Part shown: piece by piece, positions 31,230-38,143 of the stretch
How the letters are laid out: the number at the start of each line of letters is the position of its first letter
How positions within the stretch are numbered: position 1 is the stretch's first letter
Assembly (NCBI GenBank): GCA_038746265.1
Contig: JBCDKU010000016.1
Span: 1 to 38,143, forward strand
Source: JBCBKP01 sp038746265
Lineage (GTDB): Bacteria > Planctomycetota > Phycisphaerae > Phycisphaerales > UBA1924
Reading direction: 5' to 3'
DNA: 38,143 nt
Notes under the pieces: generated by a model
What the model was told of the DNA's origin: nothing
The model's database searches: none
Seen by the model: the letters and a program-made list of their open reading frames with translations, nothing else
Made by a program: the position numbers and the translations under genes

Positions 31230-32309
31230 TCAGTACGCGATGTTGCAGTTCGGATTCGCGAAGGTCGCGACCTGCGAGCCGGCGATGATGGGCCCCGCCG
31301 CGTTCCCGCCCGCGAGCGAGAAGCTGTTCGCGGTGTTGCCCCGCGCGCTGTTGCGGATGATCAGGTTCCCCGAACCCGTCGCGCGGATGCCGATCTTGTT
31401 GAGCGCCGTGTGGTTCCCCTCGACGCGCGAGCCCGACCCAAATAGAAAGATCCCGGCACCCGTCGAACTCGCATCGCCGTTCTCCAGCGCCGTGCAGGAG
31501 AGCACCACGCAGTCGTCATCGGCGCGGATCCCGTAGGACGCGTTGTCCACCGCGACGCACTCGATCGCCGTGCTCCCGCGGTCGAGGTGGATCCCATCGA
31601 CACCGTTCGCACTGGCCGTGCATCCTCTCAATACGGAACCCCCGCGCGCCGAGAAGCCGTCGGACGCGCAGTTCTCGGCGGCGCAGCCCTCGAGCGTGGC
31701 ACCGCGTACAGCGGAGAACCCCGAGTACAACATCGATTCCGCCGTGCAGCCCCGCGCCACCGCGCCGGGCAAGAGGTAGTAGCCGTAGGTGCTCCCGACC
31801 GCGACACACTCCTCGACGAGCCCGCCGTCGCCGATCAGCACGGCCGTGGAGCCCGACCCGGCCACGCGCACACCCGAGACGTGGCAGCCGCCGGACGAGA
31901 GCAGGTGCACCCCCGCCCCGTCCCAATCCGTGATTGACCCGTTTGAAACAGAAGCACCCGATGCGTGCGGCTCGGACCGGACCGCCGCGAGCGAACCGGG
32001 CACGCCGACGAGGCTGAAGCCGTTCAGGTCGATCGAGACACCGGGCGACGCGATCTCGATGCCCTTCTTCCCGTCCTCGCCGATGACATTCGCGGCGAGA
32101 ACATACGAGCCGGGCTCGGTGATCCGGTAGACCGAGTCCGCATCGCCGGGCGTGGTCGCCGGGCCGATGACGGTCCGCGGTTCCATCTCCGAGAGCGGCG
32201 TGCCCGTTGAGGCGACCGGCCCCGCGGGCGGATGGAGAGGCCCCGCGACAGCGGCTGGCGCGAGCCCACAAAGAACGATCAGACCCAGGATTCGAGTGCG
32301 TGCATTCAT
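31230..32309 (-). CDS. Secreted right-handed parallel beta-helix protein (paralogue 1)
   Basis: A 359-residue exported protein. A signal peptide (MNARTRILGLIVLCGLAPAAVAG) leads into a conserved N-terminal module: GPLHPPAGPV, MEPRTVIG, TPGDADSVYRITEPGSYVLAANVIGEDGKKGIEI, VSIDLNGFSLVG. About ten short repeats with Cys/Asn ladders follow (VEECVAVGSTYGYYL, LEGCAAENCASDGF, LRGCTASANGVDGI), typical of beta-helix folds, ending NPNCNIAY. The N-module is shared with the proteins at 32484 and 36485. No catalytic residues are identifiable; a surface or adhesin-like role is inferred. The ATG at 32309 has GGAG nine bases upstream. Confidence 0.85.
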   Translation of the reverse strand: MNARTRILGLIVLCGLAPAAVAGPLHPPAGPVASTGTPLSEMEPRTVIGPATTPGDADSVYRITEPGSYVLAANVIGEDGKKGIEIASPGVSIDLNGFSLVGVPGSLAAVRSEPHASGASVSNGSITDWDGAGVHLLSSGGCHVSGVRVAGSGSTAVLIGDGGLVEECVAVGSTYGYYLLPGAVARGCTAESMLYSGFSAVRGATLEGCAAENCASDGFSARGGSVLRGCTASANGVDGIHLDRGSTAIECVAVDNASYGIRADDDCVVLSCTALENGDASSTGAGIFLFGSGSRVEGNHTALNKIGIRATGSGNLIIRNSARGNTANSFSLAGGNAAGPIIAGSQVATFANPNCNIAY

Positions 32310-32450
32310 GGACAAAGACTCCGTGTGGTTGAGGATGACGCCACGCCGTGCGGAAACCGCACCGCCGACCTGCCATGCGCAGCTCGAAATCCACCACCGG
32401 GCGTGACCTGTCCCCCCGGGATTCGCTGTGGACATCCGCGGACGCATCGA

Positions 32451-32456
32451 TACGCT
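32451..32456 (+). promoter_or_regulatory. Candidate -10 box of the interrupted beta-helix gene
   Basis: TACGCT lies 27 bases before the ATG at 32484, nearly the same geometry as at 36454-36459. A weak GTGGAC is 17 bases upstream. Confidence 0.4.
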
Positions 32457-32483
32457 CCGGCCAGGAAAGAGGAGAGAAACCCC

Positions 32484-33797
32484 ATGCCGCACCTGAATCC
32501 CCGCCGACTCATCACGCTCGCCGTCGCCATGCTCGTCCCCGGGGCCGCCGTGATGGCTCAGGAGGTCCCGCCTCAGGGCGAATTCTCACCGCCCGCCGGC
32601 GCGCCGAGTGACTCGGGCAAGAGCATCAACCAGGTCGAGCCCCGCACGCCGATCGGCGACGACGGCTTCGGCGACGGCACCGCGCTGATCCGCATCACCG
32701 AGCCCGGTTCCTACTACCTCGTGGGCGACATCCGGGACTTCGGCAACCTCCGCAACGCCATCCGCATCGAGTCAACCGCCACCGAGGTCACGATCGATCT
32801 CAACGGCTTCACCATCCAGAGCCCCGCGCCCAACCGCGCGCTCATCTAGGCCGTGGACGGTGTCACACAGCTGACAGTCCGAAACGGCGTGCTGGGCGGC
32901 GGGTCGAGCGGCATCGAGTCGCGCGCGGGCAACACCACCGTCGAGGACGTCTCGTTCATCGGCGGCAGCGGGGTCGGGGCCCGCCTGTTCCCGAACGCCG
33001 TTGTCCGCCGCAGCACGTTCCGCGACTACTTCGGCGGCGGCCTCATCGTCGTCCGCGCGTCCGATGATCCATTCAGCACCGTCATCGAAGACTGCACCTT
33101 CACCCGGATCGGCCCGACCGGCTCCACCGCCATCGCGGCATCCGATCTGACAACCATCCGCAATGTGACCGTCGAGGACTGCGGCTCAGGCATCAGCGTG
33201 GGTGACAACAGCTCCGTCACCGACGTCAGGATCGCCCAGATGCTCGGCCGAGCCGTCACGATGGGCAACAACTGCTCGCTCACCGGCTTCACGATCTCAC
33301 GCGCTGTGACAGCCGCCGACTCCCGTGACGGCGTCCTCGGCGGCGACGAATGCCTCATCAAGGACGGCACGTTCACCAACTACCTCGGCACCGGGTCGAT
33401 GATGACGCTTGCACGCAACGCCCACGTCAGCGACACCATCCTCCGCAACGCGACCGCCGCCGGCGCGAACGGTCTCAGAGTGAGCACCAGTTCCACGATC
33501 CTCGACTGCAGCATCGACGACGCAAACAACATCGGCCTCGCGGCCGGTTCCTACTGCACCATCCGCGGCAACAGCATCGAGAGCCGCTTCTTCGGCGGAA
33601 CCGCGATCCAGGTCGACGGCCGATGCCTCATCGACGGCAACCGAACCTTCGGCGACATCGAGTACACCGGCGTCGAGAACGTCATCGTCCGCAACTCGAT
33701 CGAATCGGGCGACATCGTCGAGAACGGCACCCCGAGCACCAACACCGTCGGCCCGCTCAACGACCTCACGAGCCCTTGGGCCAACTTCCGCCGCTGA
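32484..33797 (+). pseudogene. Beta-helix protein (paralogue 2) interrupted by an in-frame amber codon
   Basis: The ATG at 32484 has GAGGAG nine bases upstream and a signal peptide (MPHLNPRRLITLAVAMLVPGAAVMAQ), followed by the shared module (PPAGAPSDSGKS, QVEPRTPIG, LIRITEPGSYYLVGDI, VTIDLNGFTI). TAG at 32847-32849 (codon 122) stops translation inside the first helix turns, yet the same frame continues open to 33797 with intact repeats (LTVRNGVLGGGSSGIES and onward) and the family C terminus SPWANFRR. Alignment with the paralogue at 36485 runs straight across the stop (TLDGIAVSG beside RALI-stop-AVDG), so a single base change would explain it. Alternatives are readthrough, reinitiation at GTG 32853, or a sequencing error. 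Confidence 0.8.
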
Positions 33798-33979
33798 GCC
33801 GCCCAAGAAGACACCGAACCACCGCTCCGCACGCAGCATCGTGCCATGACCGTCAAGAGGCAGCGTACTCATGTGACCACGTCCTCTCTCAAGACCGGGA
33901 ATACCAGCCCCTTGCACGATAATCACTTCTGCATGGATGACCAAGGGTGGTGACCCGAATCGCCGGGCAGGTGCGGTCC

Positions 33980-33985
33980 TAGACT
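33980..33985 (+). promoter_or_regulatory. Possible -10 box of gap
   Basis: TAGACT lies 70 bases before the GAPDH start, giving a leader of about 64 bases with GGGGGA near the ATG. No strong -35. The remainder of the 258-base gap 33798-34055 shows no gene that I can support. Confidence 0.3.
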
Positions 33986-34055
33986 CGCGCCGTCCGGCAC
34001 GCGGCCGGATCACCGAACGCAGACAGAACCCAGAAAGACCCACGGGGGATCACCC

Positions 34056-35090
34056 ATGGCCATCAAGATCGGTATCAACGGTTTCGGACGCATCGGACGC
34101 CTCGTCTACCGCGCCGCGATGAACTCGGGCGACTTCGAGATCGTCTCCATCAACGACCTCGTCCAGGCAGACAACCTCGCCTACCTCCTCAAGTACGACA
34201 CCATGCACGGCCGCTTCCTGATCGACGGCAAGCCGGCCGATGTCCACGCCGACGGCGAGGACGCCATCGTCGTCAACGGCAAGCGCACCAAGACCCTCGC
34301 GATGCGCGACCCCGCCGAGCTCGGCTGGGGCGACATGGGCGTGGACTACGTGCTCGAGTCCACAGGCCTGTTCACCAAGCACGAGGACGCGAGCAAGCAC
34401 CTCGCCGCCGGCGCGAAGCGCGTCGTCATCTCCGCCCCGACCAAGACGCCCGACACGGTCCCGACCCTCGCCTACAAGGTCAACCACGAGAACTACGACC
34501 CGGCGCAGCACCAGATCATCTCCAACGCGAGCTGCACGACGAACTGCCTCGCGCCGATCACCAAGGTCATCGTGGACAACTTCGGCCTCGAAGAGGGCCT
34601 CATGACCACCATCCACGCCGCGACCGCGACGCAGCCCACCCAGGACGGCCCCTCCAAGAAGGACCTCCGCGGCGGCCGCAACGCCTACCAGAACATCATC
34701 CCCGCGAGCACCGGCGCCGCGAAGGCCGTCGGCCTCTGCCTCCCGGTCGTCAAGGGCAAGCTCACCGGCATGGCCTTCCGCGTCCCGACCGCCGACGTCA
34801 GCTGCGTGGACCTGACCTTCCGCACCGAGAAGGCGACCAGCCTCGCCGACATCAACGCCGCGATGAAGGCAGCCGCCGAGGGCCCGATGCAGGGCGTCCT
34901 CGGATACACCGAAGAGCCGGTCGTCTCGAGCGACTTCATCGGCGACCCCCACAGCTCGATCTACGACGCCACCGCCGGCATCGAGCTGAGCGACCGCTTC
35001 TTCAAGGTCGTCAGCTGGTACGACAACGAGGCGGGCTACGCCCACCGCTGCGTGGACATGCTCAAGCTGATGGCCCAGAAGGACAGCTAA
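34056..35090 (+). CDS. gap: Glyceraldehyde-3-phosphate dehydrogenase, type I
   Basis: Glycolytic enzyme of 344 residues converting GAP and phosphate to 1,3-bisphosphoglycerate. NAD-binding INGFGRIGRL (7-16) is followed by Asp34 (SINDL), indicating NAD preference. The catalytic Cys160 in SNASCTTNC and His187 in MTTIHAAT are present, as are QDGPSKKDLRGGRNAYQNIIP, STGAAKAVG and SWYDNEAGYAHR. A small insertion (TKTPDTVPTLAYKVNHENYD) slightly lengthens the loop before the catalytic domain. The start has GGGGGA five bases upstream. A strong hairpin terminator follows. Confidence 0.97.
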   Translation: MAIKIGINGFGRIGRLVYRAAMNSGDFEIVSINDLVQADNLAYLLKYDTMHGRFLIDGKPADVHADGEDAIVVNGKRTKTLAMRDPAELGWGDMGVDYVLESTGLFTKHEDASKHLAAGAKRVVISAPTKTPDTVPTLAYKVNHENYDPAQHQIISNASCTTNCLAPITKVIVDNFGLEEGLMTTIHAATATQPTQDGPSKKDLRGGRNAYQNIIPASTGAAKAVGLCLPVVKGKLTGMAFRVPTADVSCVDLTFRTEKATSLADINAAMKAAAEGPMQGVLGYTEEPVVSSDFIGDPHSSIYDATAGIELSDRFFKVVSWYDNEAGYAHRCVDMLKLMAQKDS

Positions 35091-35127
35091 ACCGGACGGC
35101 GAAAGCCGAACCCAAAAACCAGATGAT

Positions 35128-35173
35128 GCGCACAAAGCGGGCGGTCCACAGCGGACCGCCCGCTTCTGTGCGC
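35128..35173 (+). terminator. Long hairpin terminator downstream of gap
   Basis: Eleven-base perfect stem (35137-35147 with 35153-35163, loop of five), extended by nine further pairs across one bulged C to 35128 and 35173. The T tract is short, so it may be Rho-assisted or act as an mRNA 3'-end stabiliser. It ends 28 bases before the next -35 box. Confidence 0.75.
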
Positions 35174-35200
35174 TATCTGTGCGTCCTAGTGACGCCGTCC

Positions 35201-35229
35201 TTGGTGGCTCCCACGCCGATCGGTACGCT
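35201..35229 (+). promoter_or_regulatory. Promoter TTGGTG-17-TACGCT, leaderless arrangement
   Basis: TTGGTG (35201-35206), 17-base spacer, TACGCT (35224-35229), then only six bases to the ATG at 35236, so transcription would begin at or next to the start codon. The hexamers and spacing are identical to those at 36431-36459. Confidence 0.65.
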
Positions 35230-35235
35230 TCGAGC

Positions 35236-36405
35236 ATGAAGCTGCTGATCACGACTGTCTGCCTTGCGCTGTTCGCGTTCCCCGCCGCCGCCCAGCGGGA
35301 GCTGTATGTCTCGAAGTACCCGATGACGCGCGAGCTCCCCGTGGACTGGGCCAAGGTCATCAACCGCGCGATCCAGGACGCCGAGCCGGGCGACACCGTC
35401 GTCCTCGACTGGCGCGAGCAGCCCTACGAGATCTATTCCGCGATCACCATCGACCGTGACGGCGTCACCCTCGACGGCCGAGGCAACACCGTCGTCTTCG
35501 CCCCGAACGGCATGCGGGGCGAGATCGTCGACTGCATCGAGGTCGTCGGCAGCGAGTCAAACCCAACCGACGGCGTCACCGTCAAAAACTTCATCCTCGA
35601 CGCCAACTACTGGAACCAGCCCGGCAGCCACAACCCCCGGGGATTTGATTCCGATCACGCGACGGACCTCACCGTCGAGAACATGGTCATCATGAACGCT
35701 TTCGTCGGGCTGACCTTCGGGCTCGGCGTGGACGGCGCGGTCGCCCGGAACTGCTACATCCGCCAGTACTTCGACGATGCCTTCAACGCCTCGGGCGACG
35801 GTGTCACCGCCGGGGCGAACAACATCACCTTCGAGAACTGCCTCGCCGAGGACGCTCGGAACGAATCGAACGGCGGCCCGCCCGGCGTCCGCAACAACGC
35901 GTGGGAGATCGAGGACGGCGCGCAGAACATCACCGTCCGGAACTGCGCCGTCAAGAACATCGACGGCAGCGGCTTCGCCGTCCGCAACCACGGCGGCGAC
36001 GTCTCGACGGGCCACGTCCGCTTCGAGAACTGCTCCGTCCGGAACGTTTCGGGGCTCGGCTGGCACGTCTTCTCGGGCGGTTACCCCAACCGCGTCGAGT
36101 ACATCGGCCTCACCAACTGCTCGAGCGACTCGGTCGTCCGCCTGCACAAGGACATCCGGGGCCTCTGGATCGAAGGCTGCCGCTTCGATGCCGCCGTCAC
36201 GCTGGGCCCCGCGAAGGATGCATTCATCAAGGACTCGACCTTCGACTGGCTCCGCATCTGGACCGCCCCACCGCCCGGCGACTCGCTGGGCTCGGAAAGC
36301 TACCAGCCGACCTACCGCTTCGAGAACTGCACGCTCAAACAGCGGCCGTGGATCCTGGGCGGCGACGACGCGGTGACGTTCGTCGAGACGTCGATCGGCG
36401 GCTGA
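35236..36405 (+). CDS. Secreted right-handed parallel beta-helix protein (pectate-lyase-like fold)
   Basis: A 389-residue exported protein with a short signal peptide (MKLLITTVCLALFAFPAAAQ). The opening VINRAIQDAEPGDTVVLD, then YEIYSAITIDRDGVTLDGRGNTVVF, is the classical entry to pectate-lyase-like beta-helices, followed by ladders such as GVTVKNFILDANYW, LTVENMVIMNAFVGLTFGLG, ARNCYIRQYFDDAFNASGDGV, ITFENCLAEDARN and IEGCRFDAAVTLG. It lacks the N-module of the other beta-helix proteins here. No lyase active site can be assigned. The ATG at 35236 follows a promoter at six bases; ATG-less upstream reading to 35179 is disfavoured. Confidence 0.85.
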   Translation: MKLLITTVCLALFAFPAAAQRELYVSKYPMTRELPVDWAKVINRAIQDAEPGDTVVLDWREQPYEIYSAITIDRDGVTLDGRGNTVVFAPNGMRGEIVDCIEVVGSESNPTDGVTVKNFILDANYWNQPGSHNPRGFDSDHATDLTVENMVIMNAFVGLTFGLGVDGAVARNCYIRQYFDDAFNASGDGVTAGANNITFENCLAEDARNESNGGPPGVRNNAWEIEDGAQNITVRNCAVKNIDGSGFAVRNHGGDVSTGHVRFENCSVRNVSGLGWHVFSGGYPNRVEYIGLTNCSSDSVVRLHKDIRGLWIEGCRFDAAVTLGPAKDAFIKDSTFDWLRIWTAPPPGDSLGSESYQPTYRFENCTLKQRPWILGGDDAVTFVETSIGG

Positions 36406-36430
36406 GCGATCCCCCGGAAACCCCTGCGCC

Positions 36431-36459
36431 TTGGTGATTTGCGGGTTTGTATGTACGCT
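36431..36459 (+). promoter_or_regulatory. Promoter TTGGTG-17-TACGCT of beta-helix paralogue 3
   Basis: TTGGTG (36431-36436), 17-base spacer, TACGCT (36454-36459); the ATG at 36485 is 25 bases further, with AGGAG in between. Identical boxes to 35201-35229. Confidence 0.65.
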
Positions 36460-36484
36460 GCGGCGTTCACCGAGAGGAGCCGCC

Positions 36485-37714
36485 ATGAATCGTGTGTCGT
36501 CGATCGTTCTCGCCGCTGTGTGCTCGATGGCCTCAGCCGGTCCGCTGACCCCGCCGCCCGGTCCTGTTGCTCCGGGCGGCAAGACCACCGCGCAGATCGA
36601 GCCGCGGACACCGATCGGGATCGACACAACGCCGGGCGATGCGGATTCGGTCTACCGGATCGACCGGCCCGGCTCGTACTACCTGACCGAGAACCTGTTC
36701 GGTGAGGACGGCAAGTCATGCATCGAGGTCGCGTCGGACGGCGTGCAGATCGACCTGATGGGCTTCGAGCTGTTCGGTGGCTTCGGCAGCACGCTCGACG
36801 GCATCGCGGTCAGCGGCAGCCGTCGGGGGCTGACGATTCTCAACGGACGCATCCGCTCGTTCGGCAGGTCGGCGATCGCGGCGAACACGATCGATACCGC
36901 CGTGTACCGCGATCTGCTGATCCAGGACTCGGGGTTTGTCGGCCTGTGGATGGGCGACAACGCGGTCGCGGATCGCGTCAGCGCCCGCAACAACTTCGCC
37001 GACGGCATTCTCGCCGGGACCGGCTGCACCATCGTGAACTGCAGCACGTTCGACAACAATGGCGAGGGGATCCAGACGGGTGTCGGCTGCGTCATCGAGA
37101 ACTGCACGGCCGCGAATAACGGCAACATCGGGATCTCGCTTGCGTCGAACGGCACGATCCGGGGATCGAACGCGTACAACAACGGCTCGATCGGCATCTC
37201 CGTCAACATCAACAGCCGCGCGATCGGCTGCACGTCAACAAGCAACGGTTCGGACGGCTTTTCGCTCAACTTCAACGCGCAGATCATCGACTGCAGCGCC
37301 AACAGCAACATCGAGAACGGCATCGAAGGCAACGACTCGGCACTCATCGAAGGCTGCTCGGCGATCGATAACCGCATGAACGGCATTCGTGTGCGGAACG
37401 CCTCGACGGTGCGGGACAACAAGTGCGAGGGCAACGGCGTCGGCACCAACGACGGCGCGGGCGTCTTCGTCACCGGCGTCGAGAACCGCATCGATGGCAA
37501 CGACGTCGCGAACAACGACCGCGGCATCGACGTAGACGGCACCCGGAATCTCGTCATCCGCAACTCGGCGTCGAGCAACGGGTCCAACTACACCATCGTC
37601 GGGAACAACAGCGTGGGCCTGCTGATCACGCTCAACCCCTCGGGCATCATCTCCGGCACGACCGGCGGCTCGGGCGTGGGCGGCAATCAGGCGTGGGCGA
37701 ACATCAACTACTGA
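36485..37714 (+). CDS. Secreted right-handed parallel beta-helix protein (paralogue 3)
   Basis: A 409-residue exported protein. Signal peptide (MNRVSSIVLAAVCSMASAG), then the shared module: PLTPPPGPVAPGGKT, IEPRTPIG, TTPGDADSVYRIDRPGSYYLTENLFGEDGKSCIEV, VQIDLMGFELFGG. Fourteen or so Asn-rich rungs follow (IVNCSTFDNNGEGI, IENCTAANNGNIGI, IRGSNAYNNGSIGI, IDCSANSNIENGI), ending NQAWANINY. Asn ladders facing the helix interior are characteristic of this fold. It resembles paralogue 1 most closely in the N-module. The ATG is chosen for the AGGAG five bases upstream. Confidence 0.87.
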   Translation: MNRVSSIVLAAVCSMASAGPLTPPPGPVAPGGKTTAQIEPRTPIGIDTTPGDADSVYRIDRPGSYYLTENLFGEDGKSCIEVASDGVQIDLMGFELFGGFGSTLDGIAVSGSRRGLTILNGRIRSFGRSAIAANTIDTAVYRDLLIQDSGFVGLWMGDNAVADRVSARNNFADGILAGTGCTIVNCSTFDNNGEGIQTGVGCVIENCTAANNGNIGISLASNGTIRGSNAYNNGSIGISVNINSRAIGCTSTSNGSDGFSLNFNAQIIDCSANSNIENGIEGNDSALIEGCSAIDNRMNGIRVRNASTVRDNKCEGNGVGTNDGAGVFVTGVENRIDGNDVANNDRGIDVDGTRNLVIRNSASSNGSNYTIVGNNSVGLLITLNPSGIISGTTGGSGVGGNQAWANINY

Positions 37715-37740
37715 CAGCGAACGGGCTGCGGCGGCGGCGG

Positions 37741-37746
37741 TAGCAT
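37741..37746 (+). promoter_or_regulatory. Candidate -10 box of the aminotransferase gene, leaderless arrangement
   Basis: TAGCAT ends five bases before the ATG at 37752. No recognisable -35 in the GGC-rich upstream stretch. Confidence 0.38.
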
Positions 37747-37751
37747 CCGGC

Positions 37752-38143
37752 ATGCCCACGACCTCCGTTGCGTCCCGACTCTCGCCCTTTGGCACCACGA
37801 TCTTCGCCGAGATCTCGGGCAAGGCCCGCGCGACGGGGGCGGTAGATCTCGGGCAGGGGATGCCGGACTTTGATGGGCCCGAGTTCATCAAGCGGGCGGC
37901 GGCCGAGGCGCTCGCAAACGAATCGAATCAGTACGCGCCGCACCCGGGGGTGCCTGCTCTGCGTGAGGCGCTCGCGGGGAAGTGGCGGGCCTCGACCGGG
38001 ATGGCAGTTGACGTCGATGCCGAGATCACGGTAACGGCCGGGTGCACGGAGGCGATCGGGGCGACCGCGATGGGGCTGCTCGAGCCGGGCGACAGGGTCG
38101 TGGTGTTCGAGCCCTACTACGACTGCTACCCGGCGGCGCTGGC
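37752..38143 (+). CDS. Class I/II pyridoxal-phosphate aminotransferase, 3'-truncated
   Basis: The first 130 residues are in the window. They match fold-type I aminotransferases near kynurenine/methionine and N-succinyldiaminopimelate aminotransferases: VDLGQGMPDFDGPEFIKRAAAEAL, NQYAPHPGVPALREALA, EITVTAGCTEAIGATAMGLLEPGDRVVVFEPYYDCY. The last segment includes the PLP-phosphate-binding helix (AGCTEAI) and the Tyr-rich cofactor-stacking stretch (EPYYDCY). The catalytic Lys lies beyond the window, so the substrate cannot be judged. Confidence 0.92.
   Translation, partial: MPTTSVASRLSPFGTTIFAEISGKARATGAVDLGQGMPDFDGPEFIKRAAAEALANESNQYAPHPGVPALREALAGKWRASTGMAVDVDAEITVTAGCTEAIGATAMGLLEPGDRVVVFEPYYDCYPAAL

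Noticed and set aside
37688..37714. WANINY-type C termini as exosortase sorting tails
   Set aside because: There is no transmembrane stretch or basic tail at these C termini, which exosortase signals require.
1..38143. CRISPR arrays, insertion sequences, integrases, rRNA genes
   Set aside because: None seen: no regularly spaced direct repeats, no transposase or recombinase motifs, and no rRNA segments were recognised on either strand.

Overview
The window looks like a chromosomal segment from a high-GC planctomycete, most likely a marine Phycisphaerae relative. This is inferred from gene content only: an exosortase / EpsI-like / Wzc-Wza surface polysaccharide locus, a prepilin-like secreted protein, a C-terminal pair of dockerin-type repeats of the 'GC-type' seen in Phycisphaerales, and several secreted right-handed beta-helix proteins. 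Both window ends cut genes: an MscS-family channel on the left and a class I aminotransferase on the right.

Layout. 1-900: 3' part of an mscS-like gene, then a nested inverted repeat. 918-16151 (minus strand): an exopolysaccharide and protein-sorting operon read right to left, namely outer-membrane export lipoprotein (Wza-like), exosortase, EpsI-like partner, a giant TPR protein, a Wzc-like chain-length protein with a degenerate kinase P-loop, an NAD-sugar epimerase and a WecA/TagO-type initiating transferase, followed by housekeeping ribH-nusB-ftsY. 16387-18262 (plus): lipA with an N-terminal extension and an internal insertion, then an HD-GYP protein one base downstream. 18278-21446 (minus): EVE-domain protein, a hypothetical protein, a Cys-rich membrane-anchored protein, and an RskA-like anti-sigma/ECF sigma pair. 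21762-23788 (plus): prepilin-like protein and secreted cyclophilin. 23794-26991 (minus): an unusual CsrA-REC fusion regulator, then glpK, then an outer-membrane beta-barrel protein, a likely operon. 27168-28697 (plus): secreted glucose/sorbosone-dehydrogenase-like protein with a dockerin tail. 28763-29494: a lower-GC TIR gene with an N-terminal zinc ribbon, next to tRNA-Pro(GGG). 29780-31120: pyrC. 31230-37714: three paralogous beta-helix proteins (one interrupted by an in-frame amber codon) plus a fourth, more distant one, interspersed with gap. 37752-end: aminotransferase.

The two most notable observations are (i) a single polypeptide joining a CsrA RNA-binding domain to a response-regulator receiver domain, encoded just upstream of glycerol kinase, and (ii) a recurring promoter architecture: TAnnnT -10 boxes (often TACGCT) placed only 5-8 bases before the start codon in seven genes, suggesting widespread leaderless transcription. 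Two beta-helix genes carry the same -35/-10 pair, TTGGTG-17-TACGCT. All functional statements come from reading motifs; no database search was run.
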